The notes under the pieces: model-generated
Database searches by the model: none
What the model saw: only the letters and a program-made list of their open reading frames with translations
Told to the model about the DNA's origin: nothing
Part shown: one piece after another, positions 40,629-51,637 of the stretch
Layout of the letters: the number at the start of each line of letters is the position of its first letter
Numbering within the stretch: position 1 is the stretch's first letter
Assembly (NCBI RefSeq): GCF_018343775.1
Contig: NZ_CP074349.1
Span: 558,001-622,000 of the forward strand
DNA length: 64,000 nucleotides
Direction of reading: 5' to 3'
Source of the DNA: Pseudomonas cichorii
Lineage (GTDB): Bacteria; Pseudomonadota; Gammaproteobacteria; Pseudomonadales; Pseudomonadaceae
Made by a program: the position numbers and the translations under genes

Positions 40629-41645
40629 ATGGAAAATAATCAGCCGATAATCATCAAGCGCGTAAAGCGCTTTGGTGGCGGACACCACGGTGGCGCCTGG
40701 AAGATTGCCTTTGCTGACTTTGCGACAGCGATGATGGCGTTCTTCCTGGTGCTGTGGCTGTTGTCTGCTGCCACACCCGAGCAGTTGATCGCGGTCGCAG
40801 GTTACTTCAAGGACCCGGTCGGCTTCACTGACAGTGGCTCGCCCTATGTGATCGATCTGGGCGGCTCGCCCGAGATGTCGCCTAACCAGACCCTCAACCC
40901 CGAGGTCAAGACCACGCCGTCCCCGGATACCGTGCCTATCGAGTCGGATACCTCTGAATCCAAGGCTGAGCAGGTCGAGCAGGAGCGTCTTGAGATGCTG
41001 TTGCAGGAACTGCAGAACAAGGTTGAAGAGAACCCGCAACTGCTGAAGTTCAAGGATCAGATCCTGTTCGAGATCACTCAGGATGGCCTGCGGATCCAGA
41101 TCATGGACGCAGATAACCGGCCCATGTTCGACTCCGGCAGCGCCCGTCTGAAACCGTACTTCGAGGACATTCTGTTGGCCATGGCCGACACCATTCGCAC
41201 GGTGCCGAACAAGACCAGCATCAGCGGCCACACCGACGCCAAACCTTATGTGGGTAGCGGTGAGTTCGGTAACTGGGAACTGTCGGCAAACCGCGCCAAC
41301 GCTGCACGTCGTGCGCTGGTGGCAGGCGGTTACCCTGATTCGCAGGTCGCCCGGGTGGTCGGGTATGCTTCTTCGTCGTTGTATGACCGTGAGCATCCGT
41401 TCAATCCGGTAAACCGTCGTATCGATATCGTCGTGTTGACCAAAAAGGCCCAGCAGCGTATCGAGGGTGATCAGAATACCGGTGGTGCGCCGCAGACTCA
41501 GCCTGCTCCGGCAGCGCCAGGGGCTCCGGGAGCGTCCACTACGGTGCCGGTCGATCCGCAGGCCTATGCCCAGCCTCACGAGATTCGGCAAAAGCTGAAT
41601 ATCTTCGAGGAAGGCCAGTTGCGGGCTGAACCCGCCAAAAACTGA
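40629..41645 (+). CDS. motB: Flagellar stator protein MotB
   Basis: MotB anchors the stator to peptidoglycan. The 338-residue protein has a basic N-terminus, one membrane helix (about 28-48) with the proton-accepting D30 (AFADFATAMMAFF), a linker, and an OmpA-like peptidoglycan-binding domain with ISGHTDAKPYV and NRRIDIVV. The last 60 residues form a Pro/Ala-rich tail (QPAPAAPGAPGAS). It is cotranscribed with motA and followed by a strong terminator. Confidence 0.96.
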   Translation: MENNQPIIIKRVKRFGGGHHGGAWKIAFADFATAMMAFFLVLWLLSAATPEQLIAVAGYFKDPVGFTDSGSPYVIDLGGSPEMSPNQTLNPEVKTTPSPDTVPIESDTSESKAEQVEQERLEMLLQELQNKVEENPQLLKFKDQILFEITQDGLRIQIMDADNRPMFDSGSARLKPYFEDILLAMADTIRTVPNKTSISGHTDAKPYVGSGEFGNWELSANRANAARRALVAGGYPDSQVARVVGYASSSLYDREHPFNPVNRRIDIVVLTKKAQQRIEGDQNTGGAPQTQPAPAAPGAPGASTTVPVDPQAYAQPHEIRQKLNIFEEGQLRAEPAKN

Positions 41646-41660
41646 GTGATGACAACCGAT

Positions 41661-41694
41661 ACAAAAGCGCCGCGATCATCGCGGCGCTTTTGTG
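41661..41694. terminator. Bidirectional intrinsic terminator between motB and rsgA
   Basis: AAAAGCGCCGCGA and TCGCGGCGCTTTT form a strong stem with A- and T-runs on both sides, between the convergent genes motB and rsgA. Confidence 0.92.
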
Positions 41695-41700
41695 TGCGTT

Positions 41701-42732
41701 TCAGTAACTGTCTTGCGGCAGACTGGCGATGATCGAGCGATAACTGTTCATGCGCTGCTGCTGAACCCGGCCATCTTCCAGAGCCTTGAGCAAGGCACAG
41801 CCCGGTTCACGGTCATGCTTGCAGTCACGGAAGCGGCAGGTGCCGATCAGGTCGTTGAACTCGATGAAACCGGCTTCCACATCGGCACGGCTGACATGGC
41901 CCAGGCCGAATTCGCGTATACCCGGTGAGTCGATCAGGTCGCCGCCACGGGGGAAGTGGAACAGGCGGGCAGTGGTCGTGGTGTGCGTGCCCTGGCCGGA
42001 CAGCTCCGACAGCGGGCCGACACGTGTCTCGACTTCCGGCAGCAGGCTGTTGACCAGCGAAGACTTGCCCACGCCCGACTGGCCCACGAATACGCTGATA
42101 TGGCCATCGAGGCGGTTCTGCAACTGTTGCATGCCATCGCCATGATGTGCCGACACTTCCATGACCGGATAACCCAGTGTGCGGTACACCGCCAGCAGGG
42201 CGTTGAGCGCCGGAGCGTTCTGCTCGTCGATCAGATCGGCCTTGTTGAGCAGCAGCAACGGGTGAATGCCGGCGTGTTCGGCGGCAACCAGATAGCGGTC
42301 GATCAGGTTGGCGTGAGGCTCGGGCATCGGCGCGAAGACAATCACGATCAGGTCGACGTTGGCTGCTACCGGCTTGAGCTGGCCGCGGGTGTCCGGGCGA
42401 CAGAGTTCGGTGGTGCGGGGCAGTTGCGCAACGATAACGCCAATGCCCTGGTTGCCTGCACGCCAGACCACCTGGTCGCCGGTAACCAGCGCTGGCAGGT
42501 TGGCGCGCAAGTGGCAGCGGAAAACCTGACCACGCTGTTCGCCGTCCTGGGCTTCGACTTCAACCTGCACACCGAAGTGAGCGATCACAAGCCCGGTCTG
42601 CTCGGGGCCGAGGTCGCCGCCCTCCAGGGTTTCCAGAGCCTGCGTCTCGCGTTTTGCAGCGCGGGCGGCGCGTTCGCCCTGGATCTTTTCGATGCGCCAG
42701 TTCTGGCGGCGATTGAGTTGGCGTTTGGCCAT
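41701..42732 (-). CDS. rsgA: Ribosome small-subunit-dependent GTPase RsgA
   Basis: RsgA checks late 30S assembly. The 343-residue protein has an N-terminal OB fold and a circularly permuted GTPase: NKAD (163-166) comes before the P-loop GQSGVGKSS (217-225) and DSPG (268-271). A C-terminal zinc finger uses C299, C304, H306 and C312. I chose ATG 42732 because the protein then starts [10 protein letters not shown] like other RsgA; a longer frame to 42828 lacks support and would overlap the orn promoter region. Confidence 0.95.
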   Translation of the reverse strand: MAKRQLNRRQNWRIEKIQGERAARAAKRETQALETLEGGDLGPEQTGLVIAHFGVQVEVEAQDGEQRGQVFRCHLRANLPALVTGDQVVWRAGNQGIGVIVAQLPRTTELCRPDTRGQLKPVAANVDLIVIVFAPMPEPHANLIDRYLVAAEHAGIHPLLLLNKADLIDEQNAPALNALLAVYRTLGYPVMEVSAHHGDGMQQLQNRLDGHISVFVGQSGVGKSSLVNSLLPEVETRVGPLSELSGQGTHTTTTARLFHFPRGGDLIDSPGIREFGLGHVSRADVEAGFIEFNDLIGTCRFRDCKHDREPGCALLKALEDGRVQQQRMNSYRSIIASLPQDSY

Positions 42733-42839
42733 GGGTGTTCCGAGTTGATGAAGCGAATGATTGGGTCGTACATTGAATCCGGCGGAGTCTAGCACGCCGG
42801 GGTGAGCTAAACTGCGAAGCCTAGCCAAGGAGTCGTCAC

Positions 42840-43373
42840 ATGCAGAACAAGCAAAACCTGATCTGGATCGATCTGGAAATGACCGGCCTGGACCCGGACA
42901 CCGATGTCATCATCGAAATGGCCACGATCATCACCGACAGTGAGCTCAATACGCTGGCCGAAGGGCCGGTGATCGCCATTCACCAGAGCGACGAAACGCT
43001 GGCCGGGATGGACGAGTGGAATACCCGTCAACATGGCGGCTCGGGCCTGACCCAGCGGGTTCGCGAAAGCACCATCAGCATGGCTGAAGCCGAGGCTCAG
43101 ACCCTGGACTTCATCAAACAGTGGGTACCGGAGCGCAGCTCGCCGATCTGTGGCAACAGCATTTGCCAGGATCGCCGCTTCCTGTATCGACACATGTCGG
43201 CACTGGAAAACTATTTCCACTACCGCAACCTCGATGTTTCCACCCTCAAGGAACTGGCTGCCCGCTGGTCGCCGGAGTTGCGCTTCAAGAAAGGCAACAC
43301 CCATCTTGCGCTGGACGACATTCGGGAGTCGATTGCCGAGCTGCGTTTCTACCGCGAGCATTTCATCAAGTAA
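42840..43373 (+). CDS. orn: Oligoribonuclease
   Basis: Orn degrades 2-5 nucleotide RNAs, including pGpG from c-di-GMP breakdown. The 177-residue DEDDh exonuclease has D11 and E13 ([11 protein letters not shown]), the second Asp near [12 protein letters not shown], and H158/D163 in [13 protein letters not shown]. Length is near the usual 180. CAAGGAG precedes the ATG. It is divergent from rsgA. Confidence 0.96.
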   Translation: MQNKQNLIWIDLEMTGLDPDTDVIIEMATIITDSELNTLAEGPVIAIHQSDETLAGMDEWNTRQHGGSGLTQRVRESTISMAEAEAQTLDFIKQWVPERSSPICGNSICQDRRFLYRHMSALENYFHYRNLDVSTLKELAARWSPELRFKKGNTHLALDDIRESIAELRFYREHFIK

Positions 43374-43472
43374 TGGGTTGCTGCCTGAGTGTGGCGAATA
43401 AACCTCGCCGCACTCTTTCAGTGCGTTGATCCGCTGGTTAGACTGCGCGCCTTTGTCGCAGGTGTAGTCGCC

Positions 43473-44084
43473 ATGTTGCTGATGCTTTATCTGATTGCCA
43501 TCACGGCTGAAGCCATGACGGGCGCTTTGTCTGCCGGACGTCGCGGCATGGACTGGTTCGGTGTGGTGCTGATCGCTTGTGTCACTGCGCTTGGCGGCGG
43601 TTCGGTGCGCGATGTGCTGATTGGGCATTACCCGCTGACCTGGGTCAAACACCCGGAATACCTGGTCCTGACCAGCGTAGCGGCATTGGTGACGATCTTT
43701 ATCGCGCCCTTGATGCGCCATCTGCGCTCGCTGTTTCTGGTCCTTGATGCCCTGGGGTTGGTGGCTTTTACCCTCATTGGCTGCATGACTGCGCTGGAGG
43801 CCGGGCATGGCATGCTCATTTGCGCAGTATGTGGCGTTATCACCGGCGTTTTTGGCGGCATCCTTCGGGATATCTTCTGCAACGACATTCCCCTGATCTT
43901 CCGGCGCGAACTCTATGCCAGCGTGTCATTCCTGGCGGCCTGGTGTTTCCTGCTGTGCCGCTATCTGGAGCTGCCAACCGAGCAAGGCATCCTGATTACC
44001 CTCTTCGGCGGCTTCCTGCTGCGCTTGCTGGCCATCCGCTTCAAATGGGAAATGCCGAAGTTCGTCTACAAGGACGAACACTGA
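43473..44084 (+). CDS. TRIC / UPF0126 family membrane protein (YicG-like)
   Basis: The 203-residue protein has seven hydrophobic helices in two repeats of the UPF0126 unit, each with a glycine-rich turn: ALGGGSVRDVLIGHYPL and FGGILRDIFCNDIPLIF. Prokaryotic TRIC-family members form trimeric cation channels, and some move glycine. I chose ATG 43473, where the first helix begins; an upstream in-frame start at 43389 adds a non-conserved 28 residues. It is convergent with queG. Confidence 0.88.
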   Translation: MLLMLYLIAITAEAMTGALSAGRRGMDWFGVVLIACVTALGGGSVRDVLIGHYPLTWVKHPEYLVLTSVAALVTIFIAPLMRHLRSLFLVLDALGLVAFTLIGCMTALEAGHGMLICAVCGVITGVFGGILRDIFCNDIPLIFRRELYASVSFLAAWCFLLCRYLELPTEQGILITLFGGFLLRLLAIRFKWEMPKFVYKDEH

Positions 44085-44105
44085 GCTTACTGAACGAATT
44101 CATTC

Positions 44106-45185
44106 CTACAGGGCGTGCTGCTTCAGCGCCCATTCCACATGCTCGCGCACCATTTCTGATGGATGGTCGCGGCGAGCTTCCAGGGCCTGGAGGACGGGGA
44201 TGGTGGAGGGGGCGTTGCCCAGTCCCACTGCCAGATTGCGCAGCCAGCGCTCGTAACCGGCGCGTCGCAGTGGCGAGCCTTCGGTGCTGCTGAGGAATTT
44301 TTCTTCATTCCACATGAACAGTTCGGCCAGCCCGGCGTTGTCCAGGTTGTGGCGTGGCTGGAAGTCGCTCTGGCTTGTGGGGCGGGCGAAGCGGTTCCAG
44401 GGGCAGACGATCTGGCAGTCGTCACAGCCAAACACCCGATTGCCGATCAAGGAGCGCAGCTCTTCGGGGATCGAGGTCTTGAGTTCGATGGTCAGGTAGG
44501 AAATACAACGCCGGGCATCCAGCACGTAAGGCCCGACGAAGGCCGCGGTGGGGCAGATGTCCAGGCAGGCGGTGCAGCGTCCGCAATGTTCGGTTGCGTG
44601 CGGTGCATCTACAGGTAACGGCAAGTCCACGAACAGTTCGCCGAGAAAGAAAAAGCTGCCTGCCTTGCGATTGAGCACCAGAGTGTTTTTGCCGATCCAA
44701 CCCAGCCCGGCCTGTTCGGCGATGGCCTTTTCCAGTACCGGCGCGCTGTCGACGAATGCCCTGAAGCCGAACGGCCCGATTGACTGCTGAATGCGCTCGG
44801 CCAGTTGCTGGACGCGCTTGCGAACCAGCTTGTGATAATCGCGCCCAAGGGCGTAACGCGAGACGTAGGCCTTTTCCGGTTCTGTCAGGCGCTGTGCCAT
44901 TTCGGTATCGCCCGGCAGATAATCCATGCGTAATGACACGACACGCAACGTGCCCGGTACCAATTCGTCTGGATGGGAACGTTTGCTGCCATGGGCGGCC
45001 ATATAGTCCATTTCGCCGTGGTAACCCGCCTCGAGCCAGCGCTCTAGGTGCTGTTCATGCTCTGCCAGATCGAGCCCTGATATGCCGACCTGTTGAAAGC
45101 CCAGCTCACGGCCCCACTCCTTGATCGATTGCGCAAGGCTGATGAGGTCATCGGAAGTTGGAAGTTCAGCAGTAATAGCAGGCAT
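44106..45185 (-). CDS. queG: Epoxyqueuosine reductase QueG
   Basis: QueG reduces epoxyqueuosine to queuosine in tRNA, using cobalamin and two iron-sulfur clusters. The 359-residue protein has cluster cysteines C201, C204, C207 and C211 (CGRCTACLDICP) and C254, C257 and C261 (CDDCQIVCPW). A HEAT-like C-terminus follows. I chose ATG 45185; a longer frame to 45269 overlaps the nnrE start region and lacks a ribosome site. It is divergent from nnrE with only 63 bases between the starts. Confidence 0.95.
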   Translation of the reverse strand: MPAITAELPTSDDLISLAQSIKEWGRELGFQQVGISGLDLAEHEQHLERWLEAGYHGEMDYMAAHGSKRSHPDELVPGTLRVVSLRMDYLPGDTEMAQRLTEPEKAYVSRYALGRDYHKLVRKRVQQLAERIQQSIGPFGFRAFVDSAPVLEKAIAEQAGLGWIGKNTLVLNRKAGSFFFLGELFVDLPLPVDAPHATEHCGRCTACLDICPTAAFVGPYVLDARRCISYLTIELKTSIPEELRSLIGNRVFGCDDCQIVCPWNRFARPTSQSDFQPRHNLDNAGLAELFMWNEEKFLSSTEGSPLRRAGYERWLRNLAVGLGNAPSTIPVLQALEARRDHPSEMVREHVEWALKQHAL

Positions 45186-45248
45186 GCGCAGAGAGAAACC
45201 GGGTCCAAGGTGCGTATAATTCTGCCAGACATCGGAGCCCGGATACGC

Positions 45249-46745
45249 ATGTTCGACACTAAACCTCATTTACCCGACGCGCTGTACAGTGCCGATCAGG
45301 TCCGGGATCTGGATTCCCGGCTGATTGCCGCAGGTACGCCGGGTCTGGAATTGATGCAGCGCGCAGCCCATGCGACTTGGCGAGCCTTGCGTCGGCAGTG
45401 GCCTCAGGCGGGTGAGTTGACGGTGCTGGCCGGGCGCGGCAACAACGCCGGGGATGGGTATCTGGTGGCGTCACTGGCACAGAAGGCCGGTTGGCGGGTA
45501 AGGGTGCTGGCGGTGGGAGATTCTGCCGCGCTGACGGGCGATGCCGCCACAGCCCATGGCGAGGCTGTTGCCACGGGTGTGGATATTCAGCCCTGGTCCG
45601 CTCAGGCGTTATCCGGAGTGGTGCTGGATGCCTTGCTGGGGACGGGCTTGAACGGCGAAGTGCGCGAGCCTTATCTGTCGGCGATCAAGGCAATCAACGC
45701 CAGTGGCTTGCCGGTTGTGGCGGTGGATATTCCGTCGGGCCTGAGTGCCGATACGGGACGAGTGCTGGGTGTCGCCGTACGTGCCGAACTGACCGTGACC
45801 TTTATCGGCCTGAAGCTTGGGCTGCTGACCGGTGATGCGGCGGATCGGGTCGGTGAGCTGGTCTTTGATGATTTGCAGGCGGATTCGAGTCTGGTCGCGC
45901 AGACGCCGGTCAGTGCGAAACGCCTGGATACATTTAACCTGCCAGCGCTGGCGTCACGTCCCAAGGCCGCTCACAAAGGGCTGTATGGGCGGGTTCTGGT
46001 GATTGGCGGCGATCATGGTTTTGGCGGTGCAGCCTTGTTGAGTGCCGAAAGCGCATTGCGTAGCGGCGCCGGCATGGTCACTCTGGCGACCCGCAGTGAG
46101 CATGTGCCTGCGGCATTGGTACGGATGCCGGAAGTCATGAGCGCGGCGATTCATTCTGCCAATCAGTTGCTGGCTTTGATCGAGCCAGCCGCTGTGCTGG
46201 TGGTCGGTCCCGGATTGGGGCAGGCGAGTTGGGGCCGCTGTCTGTTGTCGGCAGCGGCTGATGCCGGGCGACCGCAGGTCTGGGATGCCGATGCCTTGAA
46301 TCAACTGGCGGGTGGCATTGTGAGTCTGCCGGTAAATAGTGTCATTACCCCGCATCCCGGTGAGGCTGCGCGGCTTCTGGGGATCAGCACCCAGGAGGTC
46401 CAGGCCGATCGCCCGTCAGCGGCGCGTGCGCTGGCCCGTAAATTCAATACCGTCTGTGTGCTCAAGGGCAGCGGCAGCCTGATTGTCGATCCCGATGGGC
46501 GCCTGGCCTTGTGTGATCGAGGCCATCCGGCCATGGCCACGGCTGGTCTGGGCGATGTGCTGGCCGGGTTGATCGGCGCGTTGCTGGCGCAACACATGAC
46601 GCCATTCGATGCGGCCTGCCTCGGTGTCTGGCTGCATGCCCGCGCCGGAGAGCAGGCGGGTGCTTCAGGTCGCGGGCTGGCGGCCAGCGATACAATTCCA
46701 GCCATTCGTCAGTTATTGGAGGAGCTACAACCGTGTCTGAGTTAA
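45249..46745 (+). CDS. nnrE: Bifunctional NAD(P)H-hydrate epimerase / ADP-dependent dehydratase
   Basis: This enzyme repairs hydrated NADH and NADPH. The 498-residue protein has the N-terminal YjeF epimerase domain (GRGNNAGDGYLVA, DALLGTGLNGEV, VDIPSGLSADTG) and the C-terminal dehydratase domain (GPGLGQASWG, ITPHPGEAARLLG, HPAMATAGLGDVLAGLIGALL). I chose ATG 45249 with GGAG upstream; the frame opens further left inside queG. The next gene, tsaE, overlaps its end by 13 bases. Confidence 0.95.
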   Translation: MFDTKPHLPDALYSADQVRDLDSRLIAAGTPGLELMQRAAHATWRALRRQWPQAGELTVLAGRGNNAGDGYLVASLAQKAGWRVRVLAVGDSAALTGDAATAHGEAVATGVDIQPWSAQALSGVVLDALLGTGLNGEVREPYLSAIKAINASGLPVVAVDIPSGLSADTGRVLGVAVRAELTVTFIGLKLGLLTGDAADRVGELVFDDLQADSSLVAQTPVSAKRLDTFNLPALASRPKAAHKGLYGRVLVIGGDHGFGGAALLSAESALRSGAGMVTLATRSEHVPAALVRMPEVMSAAIHSANQLLALIEPAAVLVVGPGLGQASWGRCLLSAAADAGRPQVWDADALNQLAGGIVSLPVNSVITPHPGEAARLLGISTQEVQADRPSAARALARKFNTVCVLKGSGSLIVDPDGRLALCDRGHPAMATAGLGDVLAGLIGALLAQHMTPFDAACLGVWLHARAGEQAGASGRGLAASDTIPAIRQLLEELQPCLS

Positions 46746-47203
46746 CGCTGCATTTGACTGGCGAAGAGGCCATGATGGGTTTTGGCTCGCGTCTGGGTCA
46801 GGTCACCCAGGGTGTCGGCGTCATTTTTCTCGAAGGTGATCTTGGGGCGGGCAAGACCACGCTTTCCCGTGGCCTGATCCGTGGGCTCGGGCATGTGGGG
46901 GCGGTCAAGAGCCCGACGTTTACCTTGGTCGAGCCCTATGAAATCGGTTCGATACGCGCCTTTCACTTTGATCTGTATCGTCTGGTGGATCCCGAGGAGC
47001 TGGAGTTCATGGGCGTGCGGGATTACTTCGATGGGGATGTGCTCTGCCTGATCGAATGGCCTCAGCGCGGCACAGGCTTTTTGCCAAAGCCCGACCTGAC
47101 CATTACCATTAGGCCGCATGAGCAGGGGCGGTCTGTAACATTGAGCCCTCAAGGCTCGCGTGGCGAAACCTGGTGTGCCGCTTTGGCTTTGGAATTCAAA
47201 TAG
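46733..47203 (+). CDS. tsaE: tRNA threonylcarbamoyladenosine biosynthesis ATPase TsaE
   Basis: TsaE supports the TsaBD complex that makes t6A in tRNA. The 156-residue P-loop protein has Walker A GDLGAGKTT (35-43), the switch segment KSPTFTLVEPY and the Walker B-like FHFDLYRLVDPEEL, with the W in LIEWPQRG. GTG start with GGAGG upstream, overlapping nnrE. The tsaE-amiB-mutL-miaA-hfq-hflX order is a conserved gammaproteobacterial cluster. Confidence 0.95.
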   Translation: MSELTLHLTGEEAMMGFGSRLGQVTQGVGVIFLEGDLGAGKTTLSRGLIRGLGHVGAVKSPTFTLVEPYEIGSIRAFHFDLYRLVDPEELEFMGVRDYFDGDVLCLIEWPQRGTGFLPKPDLTITIRPHEQGRSVTLSPQGSRGETWCAALALEFK

Positions 47204-47217
47204 ATATGGGGTTAGGT

Positions 47218-48633
47218 ATGCGCATGCGCGCGCTGGTTACTGTAGTGGGCCTGCTGGTGATGGCTGTGGCCGTCGAAGCGCTGGCCGCTACCCAAGTACG
47301 AAGTGTCCGCTTATGGCGTGCACCGGATAACACCCGGCTGGTTTTCGATCTGTCCGGGCCTGTCCAGCACAGTGTTTTCACGCTGACATCGCCTGATCGT
47401 CTGGTCATCGATATCAATGGTGCGACCCTTGCCGGGCCGCTGAATGTGGCAACGGCCAATACGCCGATCACCAGCATGCGTTCGGCTCAACGTACTCCGA
47501 CGGATCTGCGGGTGGTCATCGACCTGAAAAAGGTGGTCACGCCCAAGAGCTTCACCCTGGCGCCCAACCAGCAGTACGGCAACCGCCTGGTGGTGGACCT
47601 GTTCGACAATGCCGCCGACGCCAATCCTGCGCCGACTATCCCGGACAACGTGGCCAATACTGCGCCCGCTGTCCCTGTGAGCCCGGCCAAGCCCGAAATC
47701 AAGCTGACGCCTGTGCCCAACGGCAAGCGCGATATCGTGGTCGTCATCGACGCCGGTCATGGAGGCGAAGACCCTGGCGCCTCTGGCGGCAGAGGCCAGC
47801 AAGAGAAACATGTGGTGTTGTCCATCGCCAAGGAGTTGCAGCGCCAGATCAACGGTGAAAAGGGCTACCGTGCCGAGCTGACGCGCACCGGCGACTATTT
47901 CATTCCGTTGCGCAAACGTACGGAAATCGCTCGTGCCAAGGGCGCAGACCTGTTCGTGTCCATTCACGCCGACGCCGCACCTTCAAAAGCAGCCTTTGGT
48001 GCCTCGGTGTTTGCCTTGTCCGACAAGGGCGCAACCTCCGAAACAGCACGCTGGCTGGCGGACAGTGAAAACCGTTCCGACCTGATCGGTGGTGCCGGTG
48101 CGGTCAGTCTGGATGACAAGGACCGGATGCTGGCGGGCGTGCTGCTGGACCTGTCCATGACGGCTTCGCTGTCGTCGAGCCTGAACGTCGGGCAGAAGGT
48201 GTTGAGCAATATCGGTCGGGTGACTTCGCTGCACAAATCCCGTGTCGAACAGGCCGGGTTCATGGTGCTCAAGTCCCCTGACATTCCGTCGATCCTGGTG
48301 GAAACCGGCTTCATTTCCAACGCCAACGAAGCGAACAAGCTGACGACCTCTTCTCACCAGCAAGCGTTGGCCCGCTCGATCAATTCGGGCGTCAAACAGT
48401 TCTTCCAGCAGAATCCGCCTCAAGGCACTTACATCGCCTGGCTGCGGGATAACGGCAAGCTGGCGCAAGGGCCTCGTACCCATGTCGTGCGCTCGGGGGA
48501 AACCCTTGCGATGGTGGCTGCCCGTTATGACATGAGCGTGGCGACCCTGCGCAATGCCAACAACCTGAAGACCGATGCCTTGCGCATCGGCCAGGATCTG
48601 AGCATTCCGAGTACGGAGGTCGCTGCGCAATAA
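47218..48633 (+). CDS. amiB: N-acetylmuramoyl-L-alanine amidase AmiB, cell separation
   Basis: This exported amidase cuts stem peptides from septal peptidoglycan. The 471-residue protein has a signal peptide ([23 protein letters not shown]), an AMIN domain for septal targeting (about 25-130), an Amidase_3 domain with zinc ligands in [17 protein letters not shown] and VETGFISN, and a C-terminal LysM domain ([19 protein letters not shown]). I chose ATG 47218 where the signal peptide begins, though 47206 and 47224 are in frame. Its stop overlaps the mutL ATG by one base. Confidence 0.93.
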   Translation: MRMRALVTVVGLLVMAVAVEALAATQVRSVRLWRAPDNTRLVFDLSGPVQHSVFTLTSPDRLVIDINGATLAGPLNVATANTPITSMRSAQRTPTDLRVVIDLKKVVTPKSFTLAPNQQYGNRLVVDLFDNAADANPAPTIPDNVANTAPAVPVSPAKPEIKLTPVPNGKRDIVVVIDAGHGGEDPGASGGRGQQEKHVVLSIAKELQRQINGEKGYRAELTRTGDYFIPLRKRTEIARAKGADLFVSIHADAAPSKAAFGASVFALSDKGATSETARWLADSENRSDLIGGAGAVSLDDKDRMLAGVLLDLSMTASLSSSLNVGQKVLSNIGRVTSLHKSRVEQAGFMVLKSPDIPSILVETGFISNANEANKLTTSSHQQALARSINSGVKQFFQQNPPQGTYIAWLRDNGKLAQGPRTHVVRSGETLAMVAARYDMSVATLRNANNLKTDALRIGQDLSIPSTEVAAQ

Positions 48634-50573
48634 TGAGTGACCTCCTTCTCGATGGCGATCAATCCGACGCCGTGAATGCAGCAGTGAATGCTGCCCGAAT
48701 CGAACTGCTCAGCCCGCGACTGGCCAACCAGATCGCCGCGGGCGAAGTGGTCGAGCGCCCGGCCTCGGTCATCAAAGAGCTGCTGGAAAACAGCCTGGAT
48801 TCCGGTGCCCGGCGCATTGATGTCGATGTCGAGCAAGCCGGTATCAAGCTGCTGAAAGTCCGTGATGACGGCAGCGGCATTTCTTCCGATGACCTGCCTC
48901 TTGCACTGGCGCGACATGCCACCAGCAAGATTCGCGAGCTGGAAGACCTTGAACGTGTCATGAGCCTGGGGTTTCGGGGTGAGGCGCTGGCGTCGATCAG
49001 CTCTGTGGCGCGCCTGACCCTGACATCTCGTACCCGCGATGCCGACAAGGCCTGGCAGGTCGAAACCGAAGGTCGCGACATGGCGCCGCGTGTGCAACCC
49101 GCCGCGCATCCGGTCGGTACTTCGGTGGAAGTGCGGGATCTGTTTTTCAATACGCCGGCGCGTCGCAAGTTCCTTAAGGCCGAGAAGACCGAATTCGATC
49201 ACCTGCAGGAAGTCATCAAGCGCATGGCGCTGGCGCGTTTCGACGTCGCTTTCCATCTTCGCCACAACGGTAAAACTGTGCTCAGCCTGCACGAAGCCCA
49301 TGACGATGCTGCGCGAGCGCGTCGTGTGGGGGCGATCTGCGGGCCTGGCTTCCTGGAGCAGGCGCTGCCGATAGAAATCGAGCGCAATGGCCTGCATCTG
49401 TGGGGGTGGGTCGGCTTGCCGACGTTCTCGCGCAGTCAGGCGGATCTTCAGTATTTCTTCGTCAATGGCCGTGCGGTGCGCGACAAGCTGGTGGCCCATG
49501 CGGTTCGTCAGGCCTATCGCGACGTGCTGTTCAATGGTCGGCACCCGACATTCGTGCTGTTTTTCGAGCTGGATCCGGCTGCCGTGGACGTCAACGTTCA
49601 CCCGACCAAGCATGAAGTGCGCTTCCGTGACGGGCGCATGGTGCATGATTTCCTGTACGGCACCCTGCATCGTTCCCTGGGTGATGTGCGCCCCGACGAT
49701 CAGTTGACCAGTGCGCCGATACCCGTGGTCGAACGCCCAAGCGGGCCGCAGGCCGGGGAGTTCGGGCCGCAAGGTGAAATGCGTCTGGCGAACAATGTGC
49801 TGGAGCAGCCTCAGGGCGAGCCTTATGCGCGACCGGCATCTGGCGGTTCGGGCGGCGGCTATCAGTATCAGTACTCGCCACGTCCGACTTCCGCATTGCC
49901 AACTGCCGAAGCGCAAAGTGCCTATCGGGAGTTTTTCGCGCCGCTGCCCGAGGCTGCACCGGCTTCGCTACCGGCGTCGCAAAGCGATATTCCGCCACTG
50001 GGTTACGCACTGGCGCAGCTCAAGGGTATTTATATCCTGTCCGAAAACGCCCACGGGCTGGTGCTGGTGGACATGCATGCCGCCCATGAGCGCATCATGT
50101 ACGAGCGCCTGAAAATCGCCATGGCCAGCGAAGGCCTCAGCGGGCAGCCGTTGTTGGTGCCCGAGTCGCTGGCGGTGAGTCAGCGCGAGGCCGATTGTGC
50201 CGAAGAGCACATCGCGACCTTCCAGCGCCTGGGCTTCGAATTGCAGCGCCTTGGCCCGGAAACCCTGGCCATCCGGCAGATTCCGGCACTGCTCAAGCAG
50301 GCCGAGGCGAACCGTCTGGTCAGCGATGTACTGGCCGACCTGATGGAATACGGCACCAGCGACCGGGTGCAGGCGCATATCAACGAACTGCTGGGCACCA
50401 TGGCGTGTCATGGCGCGGTTCGGGCCAATCGCCGTCTGGCCATCCCGGAAATGAACGCCTTGCTGCGCGATATGGAAAACACCGAGCGCAGCGGCCAATG
50501 CAACCATGGTCGACCCACCTGGACCCAGATGGGCCTGGACGACCTGGACAAATTATTCCTGCGCGGTCGTTGA
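48633..50573 (+). CDS. mutL: DNA mismatch repair protein MutL
   Basis: MutL links mismatch recognition by MutS to strand incision. The 646-residue protein has the GHKL ATPase ([45 protein letters not shown]) and a C-terminal dimerisation domain. That domain holds [12 protein letters not shown], a close match to the endonuclease motif DQHAX2EX4E, so it is probably a nicking MutL unlike the E. coli protein. A proline-rich linker at about 370-455 separates the halves. The stop directly abuts the miaA start. Confidence 0.96.
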   Translation: MSDLLLDGDQSDAVNAAVNAARIELLSPRLANQIAAGEVVERPASVIKELLENSLDSGARRIDVDVEQAGIKLLKVRDDGSGISSDDLPLALARHATSKIRELEDLERVMSLGFRGEALASISSVARLTLTSRTRDADKAWQVETEGRDMAPRVQPAAHPVGTSVEVRDLFFNTPARRKFLKAEKTEFDHLQEVIKRMALARFDVAFHLRHNGKTVLSLHEAHDDAARARRVGAICGPGFLEQALPIEIERNGLHLWGWVGLPTFSRSQADLQYFFVNGRAVRDKLVAHAVRQAYRDVLFNGRHPTFVLFFELDPAAVDVNVHPTKHEVRFRDGRMVHDFLYGTLHRSLGDVRPDDQLTSAPIPVVERPSGPQAGEFGPQGEMRLANNVLEQPQGEPYARPASGGSGGGYQYQYSPRPTSALPTAEAQSAYREFFAPLPEAAPASLPASQSDIPPLGYALAQLKGIYILSENAHGLVLVDMHAAHERIMYERLKIAMASEGLSGQPLLVPESLAVSQREADCAEEHIATFQRLGFELQRLGPETLAIRQIPALLKQAEANRLVSDVLADLMEYGTSDRVQAHINELLGTMACHGAVRANRRLAIPEMNALLRDMENTERSGQCNHGRPTWTQMGLDDLDKLFLRGR

Positions 50574-51545
50574 ATGAATGCTTTACCACCGGCCATCTTT
50601 CTCATGGGGCCAACTGCCGCTGGCAAGACCGATCTTGCCATCGAACTGACCAAAGTCCTGCCCTGCGAGCTGATCAGCGTCGATTCGGCGCTGGTCTATC
50701 GTGGCATGGATATCGGCACGGCCAAGCCTTCACGGGAGCAACTGGCCGAATTTCCCCATCGTCTGATCGATATTCTCGACCCGTCCGAAAGCTACAGCGC
50801 CTCCGATTTCCGTACTGACGCCATGGCCGCCATGGCCGAAATTACCGCACGGGGAAATATTCCTTTGCTGGTGGGCGGCACTATGTTGTATTTCAAGGCT
50901 CTATTGGACGGGCTTGCCGATATGCCTGCCGCCGATGCACAGGTTCGAGCCGAGCTTGAAGCTCACGCAAAGGCCCATGGCTGGCAGGCGTTGCATGATC
51001 AGTTGGCTGCCGTGGACCCGGTGTCTGCGGCACGTATACATCCCAACGATCCGCAGCGTCTGATCAGGGCGCTGGAGGTGTATCGAGTCAGCGGGATGAA
51101 CATGACTGCGCATCGCGAGCAACAATCTGAGCAAACTGCTCAAGCCGCAGCGTCCGGGCGTCAGCAATTGCCCTATACTGTGGCCAGTCTCGCGATAGCT
51201 CCGGCTGATCGCAAGGTGTTGCATGACCGCATCGCGCTACGCTTTTTGCAAATGCTGGATCAGGGGTTTCTGGACGAAGTACTGGCTTTGCGCTCAAGAG
51301 GAGACCTGCATTCGGGTTTGCCATCGATAAGAGCTGTCGGTTATCGCCAGGTCTGGGATCACCTGGAAGGGAAGCTGACACGGGAAGAAATGCAGGAGCG
51401 GGGCATCATTGCCACGCGCCAGTTGGCTAAAAGGCAGTTCACCTGGCTACGCAGTTGGGAGAATTTGCACTGGTTGGACAGCCTGGCACGCGACAATCTG
51501 CCACGCACCTTGAAATACCTGGGATCGGCCTCCATATTGGGCTGA
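50574..51545 (+). CDS. miaA: tRNA dimethylallyltransferase MiaA
   Basis: MiaA adds an isopentenyl group to A37 of tRNAs reading codons that start with U. The 323-residue protein has the P-loop [11 protein letters not shown] (12-22), [17 protein letters not shown], the LVGGTMLYF motif and the C-terminal [14 protein letters not shown]. The ATG follows the mutL TGA with no gap. hfq is 92 bases downstream. Confidence 0.96.
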   Translation: MNALPPAIFLMGPTAAGKTDLAIELTKVLPCELISVDSALVYRGMDIGTAKPSREQLAEFPHRLIDILDPSESYSASDFRTDAMAAMAEITARGNIPLLVGGTMLYFKALLDGLADMPAADAQVRAELEAHAKAHGWQALHDQLAAVDPVSAARIHPNDPQRLIRALEVYRVSGMNMTAHREQQSEQTAQAAASGRQQLPYTVASLAIAPADRKVLHDRIALRFLQMLDQGFLDEVLALRSRGDLHSGLPSIRAVGYRQVWDHLEGKLTREEMQERGIIATRQLAKRQFTWLRSWENLHWLDSLARDNLPRTLKYLGSASILG

Positions 51546-51637
51546 GTCCTTGCAATTGCCGTCTATCCTTGGGGGGTGGCCGGTTCAAGCCAATCGAATT
51601 CGTTTTATTATTATTGATCCTTAAAGGAGTGCGGCAC

